Translations under genes and position numbers: made by a program
The notes under the pieces: generated by a model
The model's database searches: none
What the model was told of the DNA's origin: nothing
Seen by the model: the letters and a program-made list of their open reading frames with translations, nothing else
Shown: positions 1-10,956 of the stretch, in pieces
Position numbering within the stretch: the stretch's first letter is position 1
Layout: every line of letters begins with the position of its first letter
Assembly: GCF_963455315.2 (NCBI RefSeq)
Contig: NC_083320.1
Span: 36,570,920-36,634,919 of the forward strand
DNA from: Globicephala melas
Taxonomy: Eukaryota; Chordata; Mammalia; Artiodactyla; Delphinidae
Length of the DNA stretch: 64,000 nt
Direction of reading: 5' to 3'

Positions 1-39
1 CCCTTGGAATTTCCTAAGTAAAGAGAGTTACAGTGGTGT

Positions 40-700
40 ATTTTGTTATGTTAATGAGGTAATTTTTGGACTGAATCTAAGGATGGGGGCTGGTTGTTGG
101 GGGAAGCAACCAAGCGATTAGAGGGCTGGAACTTTCAGTCTCACCCCCAAGACCGCCCAGAAGGGAGAGGGGCTGGAGGTTGAATCATTTGCCAGTGGCC
201 AACGATTTAATCAATCATGGCTGTGTAATGAAGCCTCCATAACATCTCAAGGGACCAGTGTTCAGAGAGTTTCTGGATTGGTGAACAGGTGGAGATTCAG
301 AGAGAATGGCTGAGAGACAGCATGGAATCTCCATGTCCTTTCCCCATTCCCTGACCCATGTATCTCTTCCATCTGGCTGTTCCTGAGTTATATCCTTTGA
401 TAATACACTGGTGATCTAGTAAGTGAAATGTCTCTCTGAGTTCTGTGAGCCACTCTGGTAGATTAATCTAACCCGACGAGGGGGTTGATGGAATTTCCGA
501 TCTGTAGCAGTTTGGTCAGAAGTACAGGTAACAACCTGGACTTGCCGTTGGCATCTGAAGTGGGGTGGTGGGGAGGCAGTGCTGTGGGACTGAGCCTTTA
601 ACCTGGGGGATCTGCCACCATCTCCAGTGTCAGAACTGAGTTGACTTGGAGATGTTGGAGGAGACTTGCTTGGTGTGGGGAAAAAAAACCCATGCACAGG
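40..700 (+). repeat. Old interspersed repeat, LTR-like, family not assigned
   Basis: The text resembles a common mammalian repeat, with a segment around 200-240 (gccagtggccaacgattta) and another around 362-425 with a near polyadenylation signal (gataatacac) in an otherwise LTR-like arrangement. The 93-codon open frame on the minus strand at 416-697 lies wholly inside it and has no recognisable domain. I could not fix either end or a target-site duplication. It could instead be the 3' part of an old LINE. I am fairly sure it is repetitive and unsure of the class. Confidence 0.45.
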
Positions 701-1360
701 AAAGGGTGCAGAGCTTAATCATTCTTCACAAAGATTTTCAAATTCCTTAGTTTGCTAAATTCTGTTAAACAGCAGCTATCCATGCATTCTTAAACACCGT
801 TCAATTGAAAGTCATAGATGAGGTTACAGAGAAGAATGATGGAAAGGAAATAATCTTTTGCAGTCAAGATTACATAAACATTGCAAGGAAAATACTTTAC
901 TATTTCTCCCCTGACAATCTCTAATGAGGGAGATTTTAAGCTAATTTCCTACTATATTGCCATGTTTTTGACCTATCTTGTAATCAAGTTAAATTCCCTA
1001 GAGTTGAACCTCAATCCTTTAAAAATGCATCCTGGTTAGCGCTGACTAATTAAATGTGTGAACGAACAGTTCTCTACTCTGTTCTAAGCAGGATGAGTTG
1101 CCCCTTAAAATGATTTCAGATCTTGTGCCTTAGGATCTAGGCAAAGTTTTCTAATATACAGACAAATCTGGAGTAGTCTTTAAGATAGTGTTTTTAAAAT
1201 GTGTTAATATAAATTGAAGTTTAGTTCCCAAAAATTGTCATCATAGTATTTAATTAGGTCTTAGATTCTTTTTGAGGAAATAAGAGAATACAGGGGAAAA
1301 AAGCTTACCAAAGCTTTTTGAAAAAAATGAATGCTTTAAGAAAAATTTGAACACTGACAA
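701..1360. other. Unassigned AT-rich sequence
   Basis: No open frame, known repeat or RNA gene seen. It is AT-rich with short A and T runs. Confidence 0.5.
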
Positions 1361-1375
1361 TTTTCTTAAATGATT

Positions 1376-1438
1376 ATGTGCTTAGCACGGTTCTTGGTAT
1401 ACATAGTAAACACTTCAGTAAATATCTGTTGAATCAAA
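1376..1438 (+). repeat. L2/MIR 3' end fragment
   Basis: The stretch reads tgcttagcacggttcttgg followed by an aataaat-like stretch and ttgaat. This is the degenerate tail shared by L2 and MIR elements in plus orientation. It runs straight into a purine-rich simple repeat, as L2 tails often do. Confidence 0.5.
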
Positions 1439-1440
1439 AC

Positions 1441-1497
1441 ATGAAGGAAGGAATAAAGGAAGAGGGGAAGAAAGGAAGGGAGAAAGAAAGAAAGGGA
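1441..1497 (+). repeat. Purine-rich simple repeat (GGAA/GAAA)
   Basis: About 55 bases are almost pure A and G, with imperfect ggaa and gaaa units, directly after the L2/MIR tail. It probably grew from that tail. Confidence 0.7.
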
Positions 1498-1784
1498 TTG
1501 GATGTGAAATTAAAAACTAAATGGCATTAATAACACTAAATGTTTTTAAATTAAAAGCTAAATACACATTAAAAACACTATTTTTTCTGATCGAAATTTA
1601 TTTCCAGATAAAAGTTTTTGTGCCCACTGACAAATCTGCAAAACAGTAATGCAGAAGAATGTTTTTACTATTAAAAATAATACCTTGACACTTCACAAGA
1701 GAGTTAAAGACCAGAGTTTAAGGAGAAAAGGAGTGAATTATTTCAATAAAATCCACACATATATATTGAATGTCTACAGTAAGC

Positions 1785-1975
1785 TCTCTGAGACACAGGT
1801 AAGTAAAACGTAATAGCTACCCTCAAGGAGATTGAAATCAAGAAGCAGAATTTAGTCAGTGACATAAATGACCATCACAAAAAGCCTGCTTACGACTTCC
1901 CTAAAGAGCAACTTAAACACAGTGTGTAGACTGTTCTCGACAGAGTTTTGAGCACAGAGCCGGGAGAAACCAGGA
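1785..1975 (-). repeat. Weak L2-like remnant
   Basis: The segment around 1818 (taccctcaaggagattgaaa) matches the ccctcaaggagctta-type text found in the 3' part of L2 read on the minus strand. Flanking bases are much diverged. Confidence 0.35.
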
Positions 1976-3160
1976 TTACAAGAAATTCACGGATGACCTC
2001 AGACCTGCTGCTCTTCAGTCTCTTTGTAACACTGGAACATTAATACATACTATACACTAATTTTATGGACTTACAAAGCTGAATAAATGTGCATCTTTGA
2101 TCTTTACCATGAAAGTTACTACTCATATAAAATATTAGCATAAATATGTGGCCCTTTTAAAGGAATTCCAGGTTCTTACTGAATTTAGGTTAAGTTTGGA
2201 AAAGCTGTGTGTTTGTCAACAAATAACTGTAGGAATTGACCTGTAAAAGGGATGAAACTCTTTCAAAATGTATTCTGAATAGTTCAAGTGATGTTTCTGA
2301 TTATAAAATGACTTTTCTGCTGATAGACATTTCCTACGGTGTTTGTCAAATGGTAGGTTCATGGCTTAGTCAGGGACAAAGTTATTAAGGACATAAAATG
2401 CCATCTGGATGGAGCTAATAAACATAAAACATAACCTTCAGATAGTCTGCTGCAGTGGCCAGACTGTGCCAGGCCAGATTACCCTTTGTTTGTGTTTAAA
2501 TCTGAACCATGTTCTGTCTGAGCCTTCGCCTGTGCTAGCTTCAGATGTTTCCCCTTGACTCAAATGCAAAGATTCCATGAGGTGAATAAATTTCCTTTGT
2601 GCATCACAGCAAGTATAGAGCCAGTGCCTCTATGATTGGTGTGTCATTTGGAAACTGTTTTTCCATTGTTTTGTTCAAAAATTTCCGAAAAGAGTAATTG
2701 TATTGATTTACAAAGTAAGAACTCTAAAATTATAGAGGGAAACACAACTCACCGTATACAAACTTCCTTTTAGTGAAGTCCAAAAAAAAGCATTATAACC
2801 AGAAAAACCTGACCATTAGTAAGTCCCTTGAGAAACCTCATCTTCAATCCAAAAAGATCATGCAAATACTAAGCTTCAGTGCCTACATTGGTTGAAACAG
2901 AAAAATCATTATAGTTCTATATAAACTTGCAGATGTATAATTAATTATCTGATTTCTCTCAGGTGTGAGACAAATGACTGAAATTTCCAAAGACCTCTTT
3001 AAATTGCTTATAATTATGGAATTAATTTTGATGACTAACAACACATTAAATTACTAGGCAGTGGGGAACAGATTCTAGAATATTCCACAGAAAGACCTTC
3101 TCACAAAAGTCATCAGGTTATACTCCGTTGCTTAGGTGGTATCTGATTGAGCCTTTGTTA
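1976..3160. other. Unassigned sequence; possible conserved non-coding stretch near 2280-2720
   Basis: No repeat or plausible exon recognised. Bases 2400-2680 are less AT-rich than their surroundings and lack repeat character, so they might be conserved non-coding DNA. I cannot test conservation here. Confidence 0.35.
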
Positions 3161-3387
3161 GTAGTAGATATGTGATGATTATGGCGGACACTGCGTGGTC
3201 CCACCCAGGTTTGCCCCCCTTCAGGAATAAAGGACTTATTGTCCCAGCAGTTGGGAGGGGCCTTGGTAGACAATCCTCAGCCATCAGCCATCTTTGGGGA
3301 TTGCTTCAGCTCACTGCATCTCTCCAGGGCATGTCCCTTCATGGGGCATCCCATACTCAGTGACTAATCAGGGTTGGGGAGGGAGGG

Positions 3388-3394
3388 TATAAAG
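3388..3394 (+). promoter_or_regulatory. TATA box of the solo LTR
   Basis: Sequence tataaag preceded by a G-rich run. It sits about 175 bases before the LTR polyadenylation signal. Whether it is still active is unknown. Confidence 0.5.
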
Positions 3395-3565
3395 CCTAGC
3401 CCTCTTGCCATAACTTGGGTCAATTCTGAGGCACCATCACCTCTTCAGAATTCCCCTGAGAGTTGGTATACGTTTCCATGGAGACTGCATCATAGTCCAA
3501 TTTCTCCCTCTGCCTAATCCTGCTTCCTTCTCTTCCACAGGTGTTGATCCCATGAGCACTCCCAC

Positions 3566-3571
3566 AATAAA
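3566..3571 (+). terminator. AATAAA polyadenylation signal of the solo LTR
   Basis: Canonical hexamer in the expected place near the 3' end of the LTR. Confidence 0.5.
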
Positions 3572-3639
3572 CCTCCCAAACACTCTTCTCGGCCTCAGGG
3601 CCAACTTCCTAGGGAGACCAGCCTACAATAATAATCTTC

Positions 3640-4960
3640 CCAGAGGATGGAAAGACGGAACTGCACCAGCGGGGATACCCTTTCCAAACTCCCTTGGCCC
3701 TTGCAGAGTGAGAGATAGGTGCACTTGCTCCGCAGACGGGCCCCAGATGCTAGTCAGCACTGGAAGAGTTAAATAGTTTAGTGACTAACAAGTAGAATTA
3801 TTTTTAAAAGAAAAATCATAAAACACTATGAGCCATGCTATGCAAATTGCCCTGAAAGCAATGGCAGTAAAGGCTAACTACTCAACAACATCAATCCATA
3901 CCCACAGGCCTCTGCAATTAGTCTACCATATTGAAATTGCAGTGACAGACACATGTTTCAATCTTCATGTCTGTGTAACCTCAACATTGGAAAATTTCGT
4001 CTCTTCCTAAGTAAGAGGTATTTCATTAGATCAGAATGACAGCTATATAGTAAGTTTTAAAGCAAAAGTGCAGATTACAAGTGGGAATGCTATGCAAAAT
4101 TGTGATTAAATTAATTATGAGATCTTTTTAAAATTTTCAAAGCCACATTATGTTAATATTCCCCAATAGATTAGGAATCTGAATGTTTTTCCTTCAAACA
4201 CTAACGGCATTAGGTAGGGTTATGTTGGCATCTAATGCTATTTGGTTATTAATATTTTTCTTACACTCATTTATTTTAGTACCTGTTTTTTGTTGATTGA
4301 TTGAAGTTGATTGTACTCATGAAGACACACATTTATGCTAATGAGAGACAGATCTCCAGAAATGTATTTTGCTGGCCTACTGTGATCCCACCTTCTTCTG
4401 AAAGCATTCACCTTTTGGCACTAATCATGGGGACCTTGATGCCCTTCAGTACTTCTACTGTACTCTATTGTTGCTTTTGGTGTTTCTACCTGATACCATT
4501 TTGACTATCAGATTCTCCCTTGCAAGCCTTTTCAGGGCGCTTACCGAAGTGGCTCAAGTACGGGCAATGCTTAATAGATATTTTGCATTAAAATGTTTTC
4601 CTATTTTAATGACAGACTATTTTATTAGTGGCTCAGAAGCAGAGTGTTTTAATGCAAAATGCAAAGACATTGTCCCTCTCTTCCTTTAATAAAGAATCAC
4701 TCTCTCATTCCTGACAAATCTCTTTTTTCTGGGCTTTCAGGATGTTGGAGCTATCCTAGCTCTCGTTCTGCCAGGTACTTCATATTTCCAGCTTCCTCTC
4801 CAGCTCTTCGCTTCTTCTCAACTCTCACTACACAAGCCAGGCACTCTGCCAGGAGCCTAGGATTCAAAGATTAATAGCCTTTAAACCCTATTCTCAATAA
4901 GAGGAGAGTCTTACTCTACAAAGGAAGACTCTTACCTTTCTGACCTCTTATATTTGCATT
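3640..4960. other. Unassigned sequence
   Basis: I recognise no repeat, exon or RNA. Several 60-75 codon frames occur at the density expected by chance in AT-rich DNA. Confidence 0.5.
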
Positions 4961-4964
4961 GTAC

Positions 4965-5160
4965 TCACGTAACAAGATATTTATTGAGCATCCCCCACGT
5001 GCCACACCTTACTCTAAGAGCAAAAGTAAAATAGAAAAAACGCAAAATCCTGCCCTCATGCAGCTTACATTTTTGTGGGGAAGGGTATGGAGAAAGATGA
5101 TACACTAAACAGATAAGTTAAATACAGGATGTATCAGACAGTGGCAGAATAGCAGAGCAG
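4965..5160 (-). repeat. L2 3' segment (first part, split by MIR)
   Basis: It starts with tatttattgagcatc, then the degenerate gtgccacacc block, then tcctgccctcatgcagctta. This is the standard 3' region of L2 read on the minus strand. It continues after the MIR at 5165-5380. Confidence 0.6.
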
Positions 5161-5164
5161 TAAA

Positions 5165-5380
5165 GAACAGACTCTGAAGCCGGACTTCTGTGTTCAAACA
5201 CAACTCTGCTGCTTACCACTGTTACAGCTTCTCTATGCCTCGGTTCCCCCAATTGCAAAATGGGGAGGATCCTAGCATTTTCTTCTTAGTGTTATCAAAG
5301 GATTAAATGAATTAATATTTTAAAAGCCTCTGGAACAGTGACTGGTGCGATGAAGTGCATGTAGTATTTTTTAAAGAAAG
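5165..5380 (+). repeat. MIR SINE, plus orientation
   Basis: The order of blocks matches MIR: gactctgaagccggacttc, a region around 5212 (gcttaccactgttacagctt), then gcaaaatgggga and the attaaatga block. It interrupts an L2 element, which resumes at about 5430. Confidence 0.75.
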
Positions 5381-5429
5381 AAAAAAATAAAGAAAAAATT
5401 AAGGAAAAAAGATACATGCTATGAAGAAA

Positions 5430-5650
5430 AGTGAAGCCAGGCTAGGATGTGGATGGGGGGCGGGGAGGCTGGAACTCTATACAGGGTCACCATAGGCTCC
5501 TAGAGAAGGTGACCCTGGAATAGAACCTTAAAAGAATCAGGGCACAAGCCTTGCAGATCCCTTCAGGGGGAGAGTTCCAGAACGAAGGAGCAGGTGGTGC
5601 AAAGGCTGAGAAGCAGGAGTAGGTAGATGTGCTCAGCCATGGTGGGAGCC
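5430..5650 (-). repeat. L2 segment (second part)
   Basis: Blocks such as gagaaggtgaccctggaat, gagagttccagaacgaagg and gtgcaaaggctgag correspond, in order, to the L2 3' coding and UTR region on the minus strand. They continue the piece at 4965-5160 across the MIR. Confidence 0.6.
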
Positions 5651-6670
5651 CAGGGTGGGTTGGAAAAGTGAGAGAAGCACAGAGTAGCAAGAGGTGGGTC
5701 ACCTCCTTGGTGCCTCTATTACTACCTGACTTCTTAGTTTTAAACGAATTCCAGATCCTAATCACTTTTTTCTCTTAATTTCCAAAGTACATTTGAATCA
5801 TAATTATTTTATTTTTACTTCCTAGGGAATGCCATCAGACATATCGTCTGCATTTTCTAAAGATTTTCCACAGTTCTTTCTTTGAAAACTGTAATATTAT
5901 TGTCCATTTCCAGTCTTCAGGATCCTCTCTTATCCCCTACTATTCCTCAAGGGTTATCAGCAGTGAGTCTGTGATCAACATTCCTGAGAATCTGGGGATG
6001 TAATTTGCCTCAATTTTATGGCTTGATCTTGTTCAAAGTGGAGCTTAAGTGGAGAAGCATCCCCACTAACCAGATGCATGTCTCCTTGGGTCTTCTCTTG
6101 ACTGTGTCTGTAGTGCCTTTTCCAGAGCTTTCTCTCAGCATCAACAGCTCCCTCAAGCAGTTAGGATACCCTTTCTGTCTTCCTCTTGTTCAGAAAAATC
6201 TCAATTTAGGGGATCTGAGGATCCTCCTGGCATCATTATCACAGTTGCAGTTAGTTAACTTTTCCATATTGTTGCTAATTTTATGTTTTTCCTTTTATCT
6301 TTGTAAGAATTCTTTAAAATTTGAGGTTATCGGACACTCCCTGGGTAGGCTTTTAATTTTCTTTTTTTTTTTTCTTTTCTTTATGCTCAGAGACCTTCAA
6401 CTTTGTTTGCTGCAAAGATCACAAGAGATTGTTTGTCACATTATGTTTATTTAGGTTCTTCCAAAACTCCCTGACCCATTTTCCTTTGAGGTGGTATTGG
6501 GCATCAAGAAGGTAACTTAAGTTATTAAAACGGACTGGCTGGGCCTTTGATGAACTACAGAACTTCCCATGGAAAGGCGGCAGCTACTACTCTGTTCTAG
6601 CTGATCAACTGAGTGTTGTCAAACCAGGCTACTTTTCAGAGAAGGTGAAAACCAGAAATTCTGCATGCAA
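5651..6670. other. Unassigned sequence with a T-rich run
   Basis: A 149-codon open frame (6005-6454, plus) is present, but it is rich in L, F and S, ends in a T-rich stretch (6359-6385) and shows no domain. I take it as chance. No repeat family recognised. Confidence 0.45.
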
Positions 6671-6671
6671 G

Positions 6672-7127
6672 TTGCATTTGGTTCCTAAGGCTGCATGGCT
6701 GAGTGACTGAGCAGTGTAAACAACAGGTACACATTGTCTCCCAGTTCTGGGGGCTGCAAGTCTGAGACCAAGGTGTCAACAGGGATGGTTTCTTCTAAGG
6801 ACTGTGGGAAAGAATCTGTTCCATGCCTCTCCCCTAGCTTTTGGTGCTTTCCTGGCAAACATCATTCCTTGTTTTGTCGAAAGCATCGCCCAGTCTGCCT
6901 TCATCTTCACATGGTGATCTCCCTGTGTGCATGTCTGTGTCCAAATGTCCCCTTTTTATAATGGCACCAGTCATACTGGATTGGGGGCCCACTCCACTCC
7001 AGTATGACATCATCTTAACTACTTACATTTACAATGACATCTATTTCCAAATAAGATCACATCTAAGGTACTAGAGGTTAAGCCTTCAACATATGCATTT
7101 TGGGAGACAACTCAGCTCCTAACACAA
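6672..7127 (-). mobile_element. MaLR (MLT1/MST-type) solo LTR, minus orientation
   Basis: Read on the plus strand it goes from ctaaggctgc through aaacaacag, cccagttctgggggctgcaa and cttcacatggtgatctcc. It then passes through atactggattgggggccca to ttcaacatatgcattttggg and a caca end. This is the reverse complement of a MaLR LTR. It is well diverged. No internal sequence flanks it. Confidence 0.65.
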
Positions 7128-7161
7128 GTCACTGATTTTAAAATGTTAGCAATCCTCTCCA

Positions 7162-7285
7162 ATATATTTTTTTTAATTTTTAAAGACTTTTTAAAGGCAG
7201 TTTTAGGTTCACTGTAAAGTTAAGAAGAAGGAACAGAGATTTTCCACATACCCTCTGCCCCCACACATGCATAGCCTCCCCCATT
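7162..7285 (-). repeat. Ancient L1 (L1M) 3' segment, part 1
   Basis: Blocks ggcagttttaggttcactg and ccacacatgcatagcctccc are the 3' untranslated text of mammal-wide L1M elements on the minus strand. The element continues after the younger L1 at 7286-7843. Confidence 0.7.
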
Positions 7286-7843
7286 TTTTTTTACATCTTT
7301 ATTGGAGTATAATTGCTTTACAATGGTGTGTTAGTTTCTGCTTTATAACAAAGTGAATCAGTTATACATATACATATGTTCCCATATCTCTTCCCTCTTG
7401 CGTCTCCCTCCCTCCCACCCTCCTCCCTATCCTACCCCTCTAGCTGGTCACAAACCACCGAGCTGATCTCCCTGTGCTATGTGGCTGCTTCCCACTAGCT
7501 ATCTACCTTACGTTTGGTAGTGTATATATGTCCATGCCACTCTCTCACTTTGTCACAGCTTACCCTTCCCCCTCCCCATAGCCTCAAGTCCATGCTCTAG
7601 TAGGTCTGTGTCTTTATTCCTGTCTTACCCCTAGGTTCTTCATGACATTTTTTTTTCTTAGATTCCATATATATGTGTTAGCATATGGTATTTGTCTTTC
7701 TCTTTCTGACTTACTTCACTCTGTATGACAGACTCTAGGTCCATCCACCTCATTACAAATAACTCAATTTCCTTTCTTTTTACGGCTGAGTAATATTCCA
7801 TTGTATATATGTGCCACATCTTCTTTATCGATTCATCCGATGA
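7286..7843 (-). mobile_element. 5'-truncated cetartiodactyl L1 inserted in L1M
   Basis: A poly(T) start, then catctttattggagtataa, cacaaaccaccgagctgatc and cactagctatct, then the end of ORF2 on the minus strand. The end of ORF2 is readable as a peptide containing KKMWHIYTMEYYSAVKRKE and ending HIYGI. The insert is 558 bp and is flanked by the direct repeat tcccccatt at 7277-7285 and 7844-7852. The host L1M reads through once the insert and one repeat copy are removed. Confidence 0.9.
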
Positions 7844-8035
7844 TCCCCCATTATTAACATCCCTCGCCAGACTAGTACATTTGTTATGACTGATGACGAA
7901 CCCACATTGACACATTATAATCACCCAAAGTCCATAGTTTACATTACAGTTTACTCTTGGTGTTTTGTATTCCATGAGTTTGGCCAAATATGTCATGACA
8001 TGTGTCCATCGTTATGGTATCATACAGAGTATTTT
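7844..8035 (-). repeat. Ancient L1 (L1M) 3' segment, part 2
   Basis: Continues the L1M at 7162-7285. Contains tacatttgttatgactgatg, catagtttacattacagttt and atcatacagagtattttcac in L1M order, minus strand. Confidence 0.7.
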
Positions 8036-10944
8036 CACTAACTTATTTTTAATCCACAGGCAGTCCATGTAAAAACATGCTTACAAGCCACACCTAGTCC
8101 GTGGGTCACAAGTTTGTAACTCTGGTTCAGTCTTTAGCCCTGAGATCTCAGCTGCTTCTGCTCTTAGGTGGTGTGCAGTGCATTCCTGAAGGTTAAGCCA
8201 CTTCTTTGACCACCTTCAGGATTAGTCACTTTTATAAATGATAGATAACATCATTTGTAAAAATGAATATGTGCCGTCAAGCTCCTATTGTGCCTATTTC
8301 CTAACCTGGTCTGTCCTGACACTTAAAATGTATTATTATGTACAGAAAAGCGCTCAAGGTTATTCACCACAGTGCGGGCTTTTGTGGGGGATCTGAAGTC
8401 ACTTAATTGTAATGAAGAGCTTTTTGTGTGTGCAATTTTTTGAAAAGCATTAGCGAATGAACCCAGATATTCCCAAACTGTGAATATTTAGTCAAACTTC
8501 ATTCATATACATCTTATTCTGCATATTGCATTATAAATAATTAAGATGGAGATAAAATTGTAAAATATTCAGGATGATTTTTGTTTACAAATTATCAATT
8601 TTTTAACCTTCCACTGAATATAAAAATATGATGATGTGGTGTGCATTTTAAAAAACGGAACAAGATGAAATTTCACTAGAAATTAGAAAAAACGTTAAAC
8701 TGAACATTTTAGGGTAAGAGATTAAAAAATATTTTACTACTTTGAAAATCTGTCCCTTTAACGAATTGAAACATGAAAGAAAGTTTTCAAAGTGGCTAAT
8801 TACAGTTATTAAAATTGCATGAGGATTTTTTGTATTATCTATAAAAATTCAGCTTGCAGACTTTCACATATGTCTATCTCTAGAGCGAATAAAACTATGA
8901 ATAGGAAATTGCCCCTCACTTCCTCTCTTCTGGAAGTTTGCTGCATATTTTCACAACAGACAGGTTATGCTTTGCTCTAGATGAAAATTCAAATTATCTA
9001 CAAAACTCTACCCCCCTGCTTTGTTTAGGGTCTCATAGTTATGGGAGATGAATTGCTTGATTGTGTAGTTATTTACCAGATTTTGCTTTTACAGAATCAA
9101 TAAATCAAGGCTGCTCTTTGGGAAAGTCATTGTTATAACCACCTCATAAGTTCTTTCATCGAGTGGGCCTTCTTATGCAATTCAGGTTTATAAGCACAGC
9201 TTCTTCACAAAGGTAAAACTCATGTTCATTTTTGCAAAGAAGAGTTAAGGAAAGCAAGGCTTTGGAAAGAACTCATGATAAGAGAACTAAAACATTCCTT
9301 TATCAATAATGTAACCGAATGGGGAAGCCCCGAGGTAACAGGCATTGCCACGTCAGGCACTCGGGCTACAAACACGGAACCTATGTTCATAGTCGTTTGC
9401 TCCTGTTGGCCAACTTGCTCAAGCTTGAACCCTTTTGTACTGCTCTTTAGGCCCTAGGTTTAGTACCAGTACCAATCTGGATTCTCAGTTGCAAACAGTA
9501 GATATTAACTCTGGCTTACTTATGCAGAAAAAAATAATTCATTGGAAAGATGTCAGGGAGTTTCCTGAGTCAATAAGAAGATTGGAGAACTAGGCTAAGA
9601 AAACTGGAGAATCAGGGAGACCAGGCAGCAAGAATCCAGTCCACCCAACCACAGACACTGTCTAGTTGGGATGATACAACTGGAATTGCAACCACTGAAC
9701 CACTCACTAGTGACATCACTGGCACTACAGGTAGACCCCCCTGCCATGCTACAGGTCCCTTAACTTCTCTGTCACTATGGCCCCTGGATTGGATACGTTT
9801 AGGTCAAATCCATGCCTTTGCTCGAAAAAAACAAAAACAACTGTCTTACTTCGCTTTCCAAAAAGGAATGTGGAGCTTTCCCTCCCACTGATTCTGAAAT
9901 TTCCTCAAAAGGGAAATGTACTTAGTTTTTGGGTTGCCAAAGCTGAACAAATGCCACTAAGCTCCACCCCATTAAGTCTCCAGTATTCATCTATACCTTT
10001 TTTTAAACTTAGAGTTCAAAAAATTACAATGCAATTGATCTTTCATAGAATCAATACACACACACACCTCCTCTTCAAGGGAGGACAACCCAAAATTTCA
10101 TCATATAATGCCTCTGGCTCAAGCATGGGACTTTGGAATGATGTCCATTCTTCCTCTAGTTTTGTCACAGTCCTGAATGGATATTCTGGTACCTATGCAT
10201 TACATTTTAGAGTTATCTATCACCACACCCTTGAAATTCAATAGTGGGAGATAGGAAGAATGAAACGGAAAAATAGTTAAACTATATACATAACACAGCA
10301 TGAATGGAAAAGCAGGAAAAAGTTATAGTACTTGTTTTACTAGCTGGTCATGACAATATCTACAGTATATGACTTTCCTCCTTTCCAACTTATCTCAACC
10401 TATGCCTCAGCCAGTTGGGGTTCTTTAGTCAGTGACATAACCTAAATGTTTACTTTTCAGGAATCTGTACCTTGATGTTTCTATTCACATGGCGTTCCAC
10501 TGAATGTAACAACTGGATCTAGTTGTACAAAGAAGTATTGTATGAGATAACTGTTTTGTGATAGTTGGTTTTGTTTGTTTGCCTGTTTTTAGAATCTCTC
10601 TCCTTCCTGTTTCTCCTGACATGAAGATGTCAAAAAGACTAAATAGAAGTATTCACTTCTAATTCAATAAAACCATTCTTATATATCTCTTGATGAAAAC
10701 ATTTCTCCTTCAGATGATAAAACCTCTAAAAAAGCAGAGTCCAGAATTATAAAGCAGAGACACAAACATTTTGCCAATGGATAAATAGTTTTAATTACCA
10801 AAGGTGCCACACCACTGCCATTCCTTTGGAGTTTGGAAAGAAACAGCAACATTTATTGGTTCAGAATATACATTAGTTCAGAGGGTACATAGAACCTTAT
10901 AAGACAGCATTCCAACTTGGCAGAGTGATTGTTCATCTGACAAC
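8036..10944. other. Mostly unassigned; possible conserved block 8360-8560 and possible old repeat 9460-9800
   Basis: No exon or RNA gene seen. The stretch 8360-8560 has TAAT-rich, non-repeat text. Bases 9460-9800 have a worn-repeat feel but I cannot name a family. A 155-codon plus-strand frame at 9777-10244 has no domain and includes a short CA run (10057-10067). I treat it as chance. Confidence 0.4.
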
Positions 10945-10956
10945 TTACCAGAGTCT
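10945..10956. repeat. Target-site duplication, left copy
   Basis: ttaccagagtct, paired with ttaccatagtct at 12862-12873 (one mismatch). Confidence 0.7.

Larger units (their letters stand above)
3165..3637 (+). mobile_element. Solitary ERVL-type LTR, plus orientation
   Basis: The element has the layout of a mammalian solo LTR: a TATA box (tataaag, 3388-3394), a pyrimidine-rich stretch, gtgttgatccc near 3541, and the AATAAA signal at 3566-3571. It finishes with the aacttcctagggagacc text typical of the LTR16/LTR33-like ERVL group. I cannot separate subfamilies by eye. No internal retroviral sequence flanks it, so it is a solo LTR. The short open frames inside it (3172-3363, 3552-3776) are shadows. 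Confidence 0.6.

Noticed and set aside
3165..3637. Promoter of a host gene (TATA box plus downstream frame)
   Set aside because: The whole block is an LTR. The TATA and AATAAA belong to it, and no exon follows.
6005..6454. A 149-codon plus-strand open frame
   Set aside because: Leucine-, phenylalanine- and serine-rich, running through a T run, with no recognisable domain. Consistent with chance in T-rich DNA.
9777..10244. A 155-codon plus-strand open frame
   Set aside because: No domain, no exon signals, and it includes a CA run. Treated as chance.
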